Under the pieces are notes generated by a model, which was not told the origin of the DNA, did no database searches, and was given only the letters and a program-made list of their open reading frames with translations. From an uncultured Burkholderiales bacterium (GTDB taxonomy: Bacteria; Pseudomonadota; Gammaproteobacteria; Burkholderiales; Burkholderiaceae_C), in contig CAISQQ010000165.1 of the NCBI GenBank assembly GCA_903887655.1, positions 1-5,929 of the forward strand: a stretch of 5,929 bases of DNA, in the 5' to 3' direction. This document shows, piece by piece, positions 1 through 5,711 of the stretch. The translations under genes were made by a program, and so were the position numbers. Numbering within the stretch: position 1 is the stretch's first letter; each line of letters begins with the position of its first letter.

Positions 1-109
1 CCACACGGTGATTGAAGCTTATTTTGCCAAAAGTGTGGACTTCAAAGTGATTGAATCCGTTCTCACAAGCCAAAGCGACATCGTCAAAAAGATGTGTCCG
101 TCCAACTGA
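1..109 (+). CDS. 3' end of an unidentified protein (partial)
   Basis: An open frame enters from the left edge (codons in phase from position 2) and stops at TGA 107-109, leaving 35 C-terminal residues beginning HTVIEAYFAKSVDFKV and ending KKMCPSN. The piece is mixed hydrophobic and charged, with a single cysteine four residues from the end, and shows no domain signature I can name. That it is a true gene end is inferred from the sensible amino-acid composition and from the palindrome with a T-rich tail about 47 bases downstream. The next gene lies on the opposite strand and converges on it. Function cannot be assigned from this fragment. Confidence 0.5.
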   Translation, partial: HTVIEAYFAKSVDFKVIESVLTSQSDIVKKMCPSN

Positions 110-155
110 ACAACCAAGCATTGAACAAGCGGGCCAAGTGACTGATGACCCTTAC

Positions 156-175
156 AACCCCTAGGGGTTTAATTT
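156..175 (+). terminator. Possible short terminator hairpin
   Basis: AACCCCTAGGGGTT (156-169) is a perfect 14-base palindrome that can fold as a 5-bp stem with a CTAG loop. On the plus strand it is followed by TAATTTT, a weak U-rich tract, so it could end the upstream plus-strand gene. The stem is short and the tail is interrupted, so this is only a candidate. The centre of the palindrome contains the TAG stop codon (163-161) of the converging minus-strand gene; there is no T-run on that side. Confidence 0.35.
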
Positions 176-637
176 TGCACACGACGAGGTCACCCTCCGG
201 TTGGATGCCACTTCAATGGAGGTGTAGAGCTCGTTGGCCAATGAATTTTTGATGACCAGGTGCAAGTCCCCAATGTCGATCTCTTCCTTGCAGTTCCAGC
301 TCTCTTCATCAAAGATGCTGCAGCCTTTGAAGGTGCTCGCCACAACGCCTCCCAAGATGTGTTTTTTGGCAATCACTTCGCCACTCATTTCTCGCGGTAT
401 GAACTCAATGGTGACGGGCTCATAGCGGTTGGCTTGGACGCAGGTTTGTGTGCAGTTGTCCAAATTGGTTTGGCTTCCGCATTGGTACAGGGTGTACTTT
501 TTGGCGGCTTGGGCCGGTGAGTCGGCCAGGAGCAGCAAGAGGCACAGGGCCCCACAAGTCCTTGGCCATGACCAGCCGGACAAGCTGGGCGTGAGACGAT
601 TGACGTCTCGATGTTTAAAAAACGAGTTCAAGTGCAT
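161..637 (-). CDS. Small secreted cysteine-containing protein, family unknown
   Basis: A 158-residue protein with an export signal. After an unusually long, basic N-region there is a hydrophobic core (about residues 29-38, LCLLLLLA) and a signal peptidase I site AQA|A after residue 44. The mature part of about 114 residues starts AKKYTLYQC and has six cysteines (53, 62, 66, 106, 116, 153), an even number that would suit three periplasmic disulfides. I do not recognise the family and assign no function. The ATG at 637 is chosen over an in-frame TTG at 646. Neither has a good Shine-Dalgarno sequence, but the ATG lies inside the end of the upstream DUF1439-like gene (23-bp overlap), so translational coupling is likely. 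The pairing suggests two co-expressed envelope proteins. The stop TAG is embedded in a palindrome. Confidence 0.72.
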   Translation of the reverse strand: MHLNSFFKHRDVNRLTPSLSGWSWPRTCGALCLLLLLADSPAQAAKKYTLYQCGSQTNLDNCTQTCVQANRYEPVTIEFIPREMSGEVIAKKHILGGVVASTFKGCSIFDEESWNCKEEIDIGDLHLVIKNSLANELYTSIEVASNRRVTSSCAKLNP

Positions 638-1148
638 TGGTGTCAATTCGCAAGGACTCTAAGCGTTTGCCCACCATGTCGGGGACGTGGTAGAGAGCAC
701 TGCCGTCTAAAACAGGCAAGACCATGGCGTTGAGGAGCTGGGCGGTTTGACTGGGCAGTTCTTGATCGCTGCCCGCGGTGAGCTTCAAAATGTTCAAGGC
801 CGACAACTCTATGTCACCCTTTTCCTTGTTCCACAGGGGGCGAAAGTCCACGCAAAATTCCCCACTCTTGGCCGGCAATTTCAAGCGCCACACGCCGCAC
901 AACTCCACCTTTTGAACATCGGCTTTGAAGCGAGTCACGGGGCTTTCAAGTTTGATGCCGTAGCGCTCTTTGGGGAATTTGCTCTCCAAGGCTTTGTCGA
1001 TCACGCCCTTGGGGATGGGCAGTGAAAACGCCGCACTCGAGCTTGAAAATCCAACCCAGCATATTAGAAGCAGCACCCTTGGAATCCAAGTCAAAGTCAT
1101 GGTCAGCCAATGCATAAGAAAATTAAAAAAAGGACCTTGTTGCCACAT
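615..1148 (-). CDS. DUF1439 / YceB-like exported protein
   Basis: A 177-residue protein. A hydrophobic segment at about residues 17-34 (TLTWIPRVLLLICWVGF) followed by SSSSAA looks like a signal peptide cut near residue 40. The mature part begins FSLPIPKGVIDKALESKFP, like the start of the DUF1439 family (E. coli YceB has YTITEQEINQSLAKH). It also shares PLWNKEKGDIELSAL (YceB PVFDKEKGAIFLKEM) and a final strand ending ALELVF. From memory, YceB is a putative lipoprotein of undefined role; here the only cysteine in the signal is in LLIC, which is not a proper lipobox, so I infer a soluble periplasmic or anchored form. Two cysteines (in VELCGVW and EFCVDF) remain in the mature chain. The first ATG is used, but in-frame ATGs at 1115 and 1100 are plausible and the latter gives a more usual signal length; none has a clear ribosome site. 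Its last 23 bases overlap the downstream secreted-protein gene. Confidence 0.7.
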   Translation of the reverse strand: MWQQGPFFNFLMHWLTMTLTWIPRVLLLICWVGFSSSSAAFSLPIPKGVIDKALESKFPKERYGIKLESPVTRFKADVQKVELCGVWRLKLPAKSGEFCVDFRPLWNKEKGDIELSALNILKLTAGSDQELPSQTAQLLNAMVLPVLDGSALYHVPDMVGKRLESLRIDTNALELVF

Positions 1149-1185
1149 TGGAGTGGCCTAGGTCCATCTTAACGCATGAAGCACC

Positions 1186-1254
1186 GAGATGGAACTGCTC
1201 GGGGCTTGACCGAGGGATCTCTGCCTTGGGCTCGACTGTGCGCGACTGAGTCGA
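1186..1254. repeat. Inverted repeats in the divergent spacer
   Basis: The 201-bp spacer between the divergent DUF1439-like and DUF1330 genes holds two nearby dyads. The first is nested: GAGAT (1186-1190) pairs with ATCTC (1217-1221), enclosing CTCGG (1198-1202) with CCGAG (1210-1214). The second is TCGACT (1232-1237) with AGTCGA (1249-1254). They could be operator half-sites or an RNA fold. Arms of 5-6 bases in GC-rich DNA also arise by chance, so a role is only inferred. No tRNA or recognisable small RNA is visible here. Confidence 0.3.
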
Positions 1255-1337
1255 TCGGTGTTGGAAGATGTCATCAGCAGTGCTTTTTCTCACCGCCTGA
1301 ATGTTTCAGCTTAGAATGATTTCATCATCAACACCGC

Positions 1338-1343
1338 AGGAGA
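1338..1343 (+). promoter_or_regulatory. Ribosome binding site of the DUF1330 gene
   Basis: AGGAGA lies 6 bases before the ATG at 1350, a near-ideal Shine-Dalgarno sequence. It fixes this start over an ATG at 1301 in another frame. It stands out because several minus-strand genes in the window lack such a site. Confidence 0.75.
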
Positions 1344-1349
1344 CAAGAC

Positions 1350-1640
1350 ATGGCAAAAGCTTATTGGGTTGCAACTTACCGTTCCATTACAAAACCAGAA
1401 GCGATGGCGGAATACGGCAAGTTGGCTGGTCCCGCCATCTTGGCCGGTGGTGGAAAATTCCTCGCCCGTGGCATGCCCAGTCAAGTGTATGAAATCGGCC
1501 TGCACGAGCGTGTGGTGCTCATTGAGTTTGACAGCGTTGCCCAGGCCGTGGCCGTTCATGACAGCGCCGAATACGCCGTCGCCTTGGCCGCCTTGGGAGA
1601 CGGCGCTCAGCGAGACATCCGCATCATCGAAGGCGCCTGA
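1350..1640 (+). CDS. DUF1330 family protein
   Basis: A 96-residue single-domain protein whose length and pattern match DUF1330 (PF07045). It starts MAKAYWVATYRSITKPEAMAEY, has the central GGKFLARG and the strand RVVLIEFDSVAQAV, and closes with the S-A-E-Y helix and RDIRIIEGA, where the family typically ends in an '(I/V)EG' strand. Members have a ferredoxin-like, dimeric alpha/beta-barrel fold related to small monooxygenase and EthD-type proteins. The biochemical role is mostly undefined and no catalytic residue can be assigned here. No signal peptide is present, so it should be cytosolic. It appears monocistronic: it diverges from the DUF1439-like gene and converges on the lipoprotein gene 20 bp away. 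A TAGAAT at 1312-1317 could be a -10 box, but no convincing -35 accompanies it. Confidence 0.9.
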   Translation: MAKAYWVATYRSITKPEAMAEYGKLAGPAILAGGGKFLARGMPSQVYEIGLHERVVLIEFDSVAQAVAVHDSAEYAVALAALGDGAQRDIRIIEGA

Positions 1641-1643
1641 TCA

Positions 1644-1657
1644 GAGCCTTGGGGCTC
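1644..1657. terminator. Small hairpin between convergent genes
   Basis: GAGCC (1644-1648) and GGCTC (1653-1657) form a 5-bp GC-rich stem with a TTGG loop. It lies in the 20-bp gap between the stop codons of the DUF1330 gene and the lipoprotein gene, where a shared bidirectional terminator would be expected. Neither side has a T-run, so it is at best a weak terminator. Confidence 0.35.
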
Positions 1658-1660
1658 GGA

Positions 1661-2026
1661 CTACTGAAGAACCCGGTAGCCTCGGCCGGCCAAACAGCGA
1701 CGGATGATGTTGCGCTGGTTGGTCTCACCGCTCGCACCCCCCATGATGCCGCCCTCAATGGCCGCAATGCTGCCAGTTGCGCGCCGATCTCCGCCGGCAA
1801 TACCCGCCAAGACAGAGCCCAAAGCAGCACCAGCCACCGCACCGACGGCTGCCGAGGTGACACCATCGGCAGTTTGACGGGCATACTGCTGACAACTTTG
1901 CAAGTCAGCTTCGTAGCGGTTCAAGTCCAGCCCCTGGGTGTCCACAATGGGGCGATAGGTGGCGCCCGCGCAGCCCAAGAGCAGGGCCGCCACGCTCAAG
2001 CTGCACAAGAAGGTGGTTTTTTTCAT
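1661..2026 (-). CDS. Glycine-zipper family lipoprotein
   Basis: A 121-residue lipoprotein. A basic start (MKKTTF) and hydrophobic core lead to a lipobox LLGC with Cys19 as the lipidated residue. Ala20 at +2 (not Asp) predicts sorting to the outer membrane. A short polar part (residues 20-55, with RYEADLQSCQQYARQ) precedes a glycine-zipper region at about 58-100 (AAVGAVAGAALGSVLAG, then GGIMGGASG), typical of small Gly-zipper envelope proteins that insert in or bind membranes. The tail NIIRRCLAGRGYRVLQ is common in these proteins, and Cys45 and Cys111 could form a disulfide. The ATG at 2026 is chosen because it has AAAGGA 7 bases upstream and places the signal peptide at the N-terminus; the frame stays open to 2173 but that extension crosses a DNA repeat and makes no sense as protein. 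The specific role is unknown; envelope integrity is a guess. Confidence 0.88.
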   Translation of the reverse strand: MKKTTFLCSLSVAALLLGCAGATYRPIVDTQGLDLNRYEADLQSCQQYARQTADGVTSAAVGAVAGAALGSVLAGIAGGDRRATGSIAAIEGGIMGGASGETNQRNIIRRCLAGRGYRVLQ

Positions 2027-2033
2027 GGGTGAT

Positions 2034-2039
2034 TCCTTT
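2034..2039 (-). promoter_or_regulatory. Ribosome binding site of the lipoprotein gene
   Basis: AAAGGA on the minus strand lies 7 bases before the ATG at 2026. It decides this start against the open upstream extension of the frame. Confidence 0.65.
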
Positions 2040-2047
2040 GAGTGGTT

Positions 2048-2179
2048 AGAGGTGCCCTGTATTTTAAAGTGTCCCGCTGAGCGAGGTGTGCCAGGGCAGA
2101 ATTCAAGGCTGTCCTTGGGTGAGCCCAGAGGTGCTTCGTGGATTTTAAATGAAGCGGACCACGCAGAATTCAAGAGTCC
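2048..2179. repeat. Imperfect tandem duplication upstream of the lipoprotein gene
   Basis: Three blocks occur twice in the same order: AGAGGTGC (2048-2055 and 2127-2134), ATTTTAAA (2061-2068 and 2142-2149) and GCAGAATTCAAG (2096-2107 and 2163-2174), each last block closely followed by GTCC. The sequence between the blocks has diverged and its length differs (27 against 13 bases between the second and third blocks). Each copy carries an inverted repeat around the ATTTTAAA block with different arms: GCCCTG/CAGGGC (2054-2059 and 2092-2097) and CGTGG/CCACG (2137-2141 and 2159-2163). Read on the minus strand, the second block contains TAAAAT, a possible -10 box for the lipoprotein gene, present in both copies. 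An old duplication of a promoter or leader segment is my inference. Confidence 0.55.
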
Positions 2180-2222
2180 AAGCGTTCACTTTTGAAAACC
2201 GCGCTATTTGCAAATGGGCACG

Positions 2223-4439
2223 CTACCAAAGCCGTATTCGGTCTTGAGGAGCCTTGTACATGCCGTCACCGGGCTTGGTTTTGAAAGCCTCTTGAAAGGC
2301 GTCATGGTTGATCGCCGCGCCATTGGCACGGAATTCGGGGGGTGAGTGCGGGTCGGTGGTGACTTGTCGAAGCAAGGCTTGTTCACGGCTTTTGCTGCGC
2401 CAGACTTGGGCAAATCCCAGGAAAAAGCGCTGCTCACCCGTCAATCCATCGATCACCGGGGAGGGCTTACCGCCCAGATGCGCTTGGTAGGCCTTGAAGG
2501 CGATTTGCAAGCCCGAGAGATCGGCTATGTTCTCACCCAAAGTGAGTTGGCCCTTGACGTGGGCGCCCGGTATGGGTTCATAGGCATCGTACTGATTGAC
2601 CAAGGCGAGGGTGACTTTTTCAAAGGCACTGCGGTCCTCAGGGGTCCACCAATTGTTGAGTTTGCCCAGGCCGTCATACTGAGAGCCTTGGTCATCAAAG
2701 CCGTGGCTGATCTCGTGGCCGATCACTGCACCAATGCCGCCATAATTCACCGCATCGTCTGCTTTGGCGTTGAAAAACGGGGGCTGCAAGATGGCGGCGG
2801 GAAACACAATCTCGTTTTGTGTGGGGTTGTAATAGGCGTTCACGGTTTGGGCGTTCATGTGCCACTCGGTTTTGTCAACTGGGCCGTCCACCTTGGCCAC
2901 CGCTCGGGCATATTCGAACGCCAGCGACCGCTCCCGGTTGCCCAGGGCGTTGGCTGACTTGATCTCGAGGGCTGAATAGTCTCGGAAACGATCGGGGTAT
3001 CCAATTTTGATCGTGTAGGCGGCCAATTTTTCTTGGGCCCTTTGTTTGGTCGCTGCGCTCATCCAAGGCAGCGAGTCAATGGAGACCTTGTAAGCCTGCA
3101 TCAAGTCGGCCACCAAGGATTGGACATGGGCTTTGTCTTGGGCGCTGAAGTAACGCGCGACATAGAGTTTGCCAATGGATTCACCCAAGGTGTGGTTGAG
3201 CGCTTGGATGCCCTCTTGCCATCGCGGCAAAGGCGACTTGGCGCCCGAGAGCACTTTGCCGTAAAACTCAAAGTGAGCCTGTCTGAAGGCCTTTGGTAAA
3301 ACCGACGCGTTCAAGTTCAGCACTTGAAGCGTCAAGTAATCTTTCCAGTCTTGCAAGGGCTCTTTGACCAACAATTGGGCAATTTGCTCGATGGCATCGG
3401 GCTGAGAGACGATCACGCGCTTGACCTTGCCCAAATGGGCGCTTTGGAGATAAAGCGCCCAGTCCCAAGCACTGGCCGATTGCTGCAATTGCTCAAGGCT
3501 CATGGGGTTGTAGAGCTTCAAGGTGTCACGGTTTTGAATGCGACTCCAGTGAACCTGTGCAATTTTGCCCTCCAAGGCCAGCACCCGTTGTGCTTGCTCC
3601 ATGGCACTGGCGCTGGGCGAACCCGTCTCGAGTGGGTCCGTTTTCAGTTGCGCCAGTGTGCTCAGGTACACCAGATATTGGGCCTTGGCGTTGGCCAGTC
3701 GCGCATCATCGGCTTTCAAATAGTAATCCCGGTCAGGCATTCCCAGCCCCCCTTGGGCAATGATGGTGCGGTTGATGGTGGGCTCTTTTTCATCAGGCGA
3801 GATGCCAATCTCCAAGGGGGAATTGATGCGGTACAAATTGGCGCCCAAGTAGTGAACCAAATCCTTCACCGTTTGGATGCCCTCAATGGCCTTGAGTTGA
3901 CTGCGAAGTGGGGCGAGCCCTTGTCGATCAATGGTCTTGGTGTCGATGAAGGCTTCAAAAAAACGAGCCACTTTGGCCTCGGAGGCCGTGTGACGGTGTT
4001 TTTTGTCTTGCAGCTCCGTGATGAGGGTTTGAAGGCGTTGGTCCGAGAGATCGCGCAACTCCATGAACGTGCCATACGAGGATTTGTCGCTGGGGATCTC
4101 GGTGGTCTTGAGCCACTGGCCATTCATCGATTTGAACAGGTCTTGGCTCGGACTCAAGCTCAGATCGCGACCTGTTAAGTCCAGGCCCGAAGGACTCGCG
4201 TAGCGGCTCAAATCAATGGGGGGCGTGCTGGCCGGGGATGCGGCTGCAGCCTGCGCCCAACTCGAGGGGATGGCCGCCCAAAGTAAGCCCGCGCACAGGC
4301 AAAGTGGCATGAAACGAGCCACGAGGGCTTGGTTGATCACGGGAAACAGGCAGTCCATGTCGGTCTTGTTTTGCATAGGAGAAAGGGGGGTCTCAGGTGG
4401 TCTAATGATCTCCATTGTAGGGCAACGCTTGTCTCTCAT
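2223..4439 (-). CDS. M13 family zinc metallopeptidase (neprilysin/PepO type), exported
   Basis: A 738-residue protein of full M13 length. It should hydrolyse oligopeptides in the periplasm, cutting on the amino side of hydrophobic residues as family members do. All key motifs are present: NAYYN (534-538, substrate backbone binding), the zinc site HEISH (575-579, catalytic Glu576), GENIAD (635-640) with third ligand Glu636 and Asp640, the substrate-site region with His698 and FRANG (703-707), and the terminal Trp in IRLW. The N-terminal M13 domain starts near FKSMNGQWL. Eukaryotic relatives end in CRVW; here Ile replaces that Cys, and the mature chain has no cysteine at all. A signal peptide core (about 44-58) ends in AQA|A after residue 64. 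With the longest start the N-region is too long, so translation may begin at in-frame ATGs 4376, 4358 or 4310; none has a good ribosome site. The first ATG is kept because it lies 5 bp after the dehydrogenase stop, suggesting translational coupling. Confidence 0.95.
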   Translation of the reverse strand: MRDKRCPTMEIIRPPETPLSPMQNKTDMDCLFPVINQALVARFMPLCLCAGLLWAAIPSSWAQAAAASPASTPPIDLSRYASPSGLDLTGRDLSLSPSQDLFKSMNGQWLKTTEIPSDKSSYGTFMELRDLSDQRLQTLITELQDKKHRHTASEAKVARFFEAFIDTKTIDRQGLAPLRSQLKAIEGIQTVKDLVHYLGANLYRINSPLEIGISPDEKEPTINRTIIAQGGLGMPDRDYYLKADDARLANAKAQYLVYLSTLAQLKTDPLETGSPSASAMEQAQRVLALEGKIAQVHWSRIQNRDTLKLYNPMSLEQLQQSASAWDWALYLQSAHLGKVKRVIVSQPDAIEQIAQLLVKEPLQDWKDYLTLQVLNLNASVLPKAFRQAHFEFYGKVLSGAKSPLPRWQEGIQALNHTLGESIGKLYVARYFSAQDKAHVQSLVADLMQAYKVSIDSLPWMSAATKQRAQEKLAAYTIKIGYPDRFRDYSALEIKSANALGNRERSLAFEYARAVAKVDGPVDKTEWHMNAQTVNAYYNPTQNEIVFPAAILQPPFFNAKADDAVNYGGIGAVIGHEISHGFDDQGSQYDGLGKLNNWWTPEDRSAFEKVTLALVNQYDAYEPIPGAHVKGQLTLGENIADLSGLQIAFKAYQAHLGGKPSPVIDGLTGEQRFFLGFAQVWRSKSREQALLRQVTTDPHSPPEFRANGAAINHDAFQEAFKTKPGDGMYKAPQDRIRLW

Positions 4440-4444
4440 GGGGC

Positions 4445-5494
4445 TTACATTTGAGCCACGATGCGGCCCTCAACGGTGCCGGCCAATAGACGATCCAAGA
4501 CGCCGGAAATCTCTGACATCGCACAAGTCTGGGTTGGGATGGATTTCAGGTGTCCGCTTTTGGCCAGCGCCACCACCTCGTGCAATTCTTGTAAAGAGCC
4601 CACATAACTGCCAATGATCGAGACAGCCCGTTGGGCCAAGGTGACCAAAGAGATGGGCAACTCTCCCCCAAATAGACCGACGATCACATAGCGCCCGCCT
4701 TTTCTGAGCGAGGCGATGCCCAGGCTTGCGGTGTTGGGGGCCCCCACAAAATCAAGCACCCCGTGAATGCCCATGGGCAAGGCCTTGAGAGACTGCAGAC
4801 AGCTTTCATCCTTGGGGTTGAAGGTGATCTTGGCGCCCATCGCCAGGGCACTGGGCCACTTGTTTTCATCGATTTCACACACGGCAATGCTCTCGTGCCC
4901 GAGGGCTTTGAGGATGGCCACAGCCATCAGGCCCAGGCCACCCGCACCCATCACCACGATCCAATCGTGGGGGGAGGTGGGCAAGAATTTTTGAATGGCA
5001 CTGTAGGTGGTGAGACCCGAGCAAGCCAAGATGGGTGCAAAACTCGGCTCAATCCCACTGGCATCGACCAAATAGCGAGGGTGGGGGACCAAGACCTGGG
5101 TGGCGTAGCTGCCCGGGCGCTGAATGCCAATGTATTGCGGCTGCTGGCACCAGTTGTCTTGGCCCGAGACGCACACTGGGCATTGACCACAACCGGTCCA
5201 CGGATACACCAAGCGGTCCTCTCCAAGGGGGACGTCTTGAGCATCCGGCCCAGCCGCAAGGACCACCCCATAGGGCTCATGTCCCAAAACTGTGGGCAGC
5301 TTCATGCCGCGCTCGCCCATGTTGAATTTTCGCCCGCCACCGAGGTCGAAAAATCCTTCTCGAATGTGCACGTCAGAGTGACATATCCCACAGAACTTCA
5401 CCCCCACCAAGACCTCAGTGCCACGGGGCACGAGGTCAGGACGAATGGCTTCTTGCAAGGGACGGCCCCAGTCGGTGAGTTCTTGAGTGATCAT
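4445..5494 (-). CDS. Zinc-dependent medium-chain alcohol dehydrogenase
   Basis: A 349-residue enzyme, the normal length for the zinc-dependent MDR family, which oxidises alcohols to aldehydes or ketones (or the reverse) with a nicotinamide cofactor. The GroES-like catalytic domain carries the catalytic zinc ligands Cys35 (in FCGICHSD), His72-Glu73 (GHEPYG) and probably Cys158. The structural zinc lobe has Cys102, Cys105, Cys108 and Cys116 (GCGQCPVC...NWC). The Rossmann domain has GAGGLGLMA (183-191), and acidic residues in VCEIDENK (Glu207, Asp209) favour NAD(H) over NADP(H). The stretch between His39 and His72 is slightly long (DLGGGRKFNMGERGMK). Substrate cannot be told from sequence. There is no signal peptide, so it is cytosolic. 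The start ATG lacks a Shine-Dalgarno sequence, but the conserved N-terminus fits. It is the first gene of a likely two-gene unit with the M13 peptidase. Confidence 0.93.
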   Translation of the reverse strand: MITQELTDWGRPLQEAIRPDLVPRGTEVLVGVKFCGICHSDVHIREGFFDLGGGRKFNMGERGMKLPTVLGHEPYGVVLAAGPDAQDVPLGEDRLVYPWTGCGQCPVCVSGQDNWCQQPQYIGIQRPGSYATQVLVPHPRYLVDASGIEPSFAPILACSGLTTYSAIQKFLPTSPHDWIVVMGAGGLGLMAVAILKALGHESIAVCEIDENKWPSALAMGAKITFNPKDESCLQSLKALPMGIHGVLDFVGAPNTASLGIASLRKGGRYVIVGLFGGELPISLVTLAQRAVSIIGSYVGSLQELHEVVALAKSGHLKSIPTQTCAMSEISGVLDRLLAGTVEGRIVAQM

Positions 5495-5553
5495 GGTGTG
5501 TAGTCGTGATGAAGGAGTTGGATGCTCAATCCAAGGAGGATCGAAGACGTGTC

Positions 5554-5582
5554 ATTGTGAACCAGCTCTGCTCCAATGTCGA
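5554..5582 (-). promoter_or_regulatory. Candidate promoter of the dehydrogenase-peptidase unit
   Basis: On the minus strand TCGACA (5582-5577) and CACAAT (5559-5554) are separated by exactly 17 bases, matching the sigma-70 -35 and -10 boxes at 5 of 6 and 4 of 6 positions. Transcription would begin near 5547, giving a leader of about 50 bases before the ATG at 5494. It was found by eye; no consensus scan was run. Confidence 0.4.
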
Positions 5583-5675
5583 GAAGCTTCACGCTCTCTA
5601 CACAGGCTGACCCCTAGGGAAAACCCAAGATTTGAGCGCGTCTGGCCAACGACAAGCTCTCGAGCCAAAGAGTCT

Positions 5676-5684
5676 TGTTATAGT
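5676..5684 (+). promoter_or_regulatory. Candidate extended -10 promoter of cysK
   Basis: TGTTATAGT contains a TGn motif directly before TATAGT (5679-5684), which fits an extended -10 promoter. The -35 region (around 5656-5661) is poor, as is usual when TGn is present. The start of transcription would be near 5691, leaving only about 20 bases before the ATG, just enough for the ribosome site. No CysB site can be recognised by eye. Confidence 0.45.
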
Positions 5685-5699
5685 CACTGGATCACGAAT

Positions 5700-5703
5700 G
5701 GAG
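5700..5703 (+). promoter_or_regulatory. Ribosome binding site of cysK
   Basis: GGAG ends 8 bases before the ATG at 5712, a good Shine-Dalgarno sequence that supports this start. Confidence 0.65.
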
Positions 5704-5711
5704 AAACTGAC

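Noticed and set aside
1028..1100. Lipoprotein signal in the DUF1439-like protein (LLIC)
   Set aside because: The residue before the cysteine is Ile where lipoboxes need Gly, Ala or Ser, so lipidation is unlikely; a signal peptidase I site fits better.
1369..1707. Plus-strand open frame (112 codons) overlapping the DUF1330 gene
   Set aside because: It is out of frame with the recognised DUF1330 protein, lacks a ribosome site, and its Pro/Ser/Trp-rich translation looks like a frame shadow.
2027..2173. N-terminal extension of the lipoprotein frame by 49 codons
   Set aside because: It would bury the signal peptide and lipobox inside the protein; the internal ATG at 2026 has a good ribosome site, and the extension runs through a DNA duplication.
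2206..2215. ATTTGCAAAT palindrome just after the peptidase stop codon as a terminator
   Set aside because: The perfect palindrome leaves no room for a stable AT-rich hairpin and has no T-run after it; it is probably chance.
2346..2957. Plus-strand open frame (203 codons) opposite the C-terminal half of the peptidase
   Set aside because: It covers the HEISH and GENIAD coding region in antisense; the conserved strand is clearly the minus strand.
3324..4178. Long plus-strand open frame (284 codons) opposite the peptidase gene
   Set aside because: It is antisense to a well-conserved M13 gene with all motifs; such shadow frames are common in GC-rich coding DNA, and it has no ribosome site or recognisable domain.
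4763..5503. Plus-strand open frame (246 codons) opposite the dehydrogenase gene
   Set aside because: It is a shadow of the conserved zinc dehydrogenase; the translation has no domain features.
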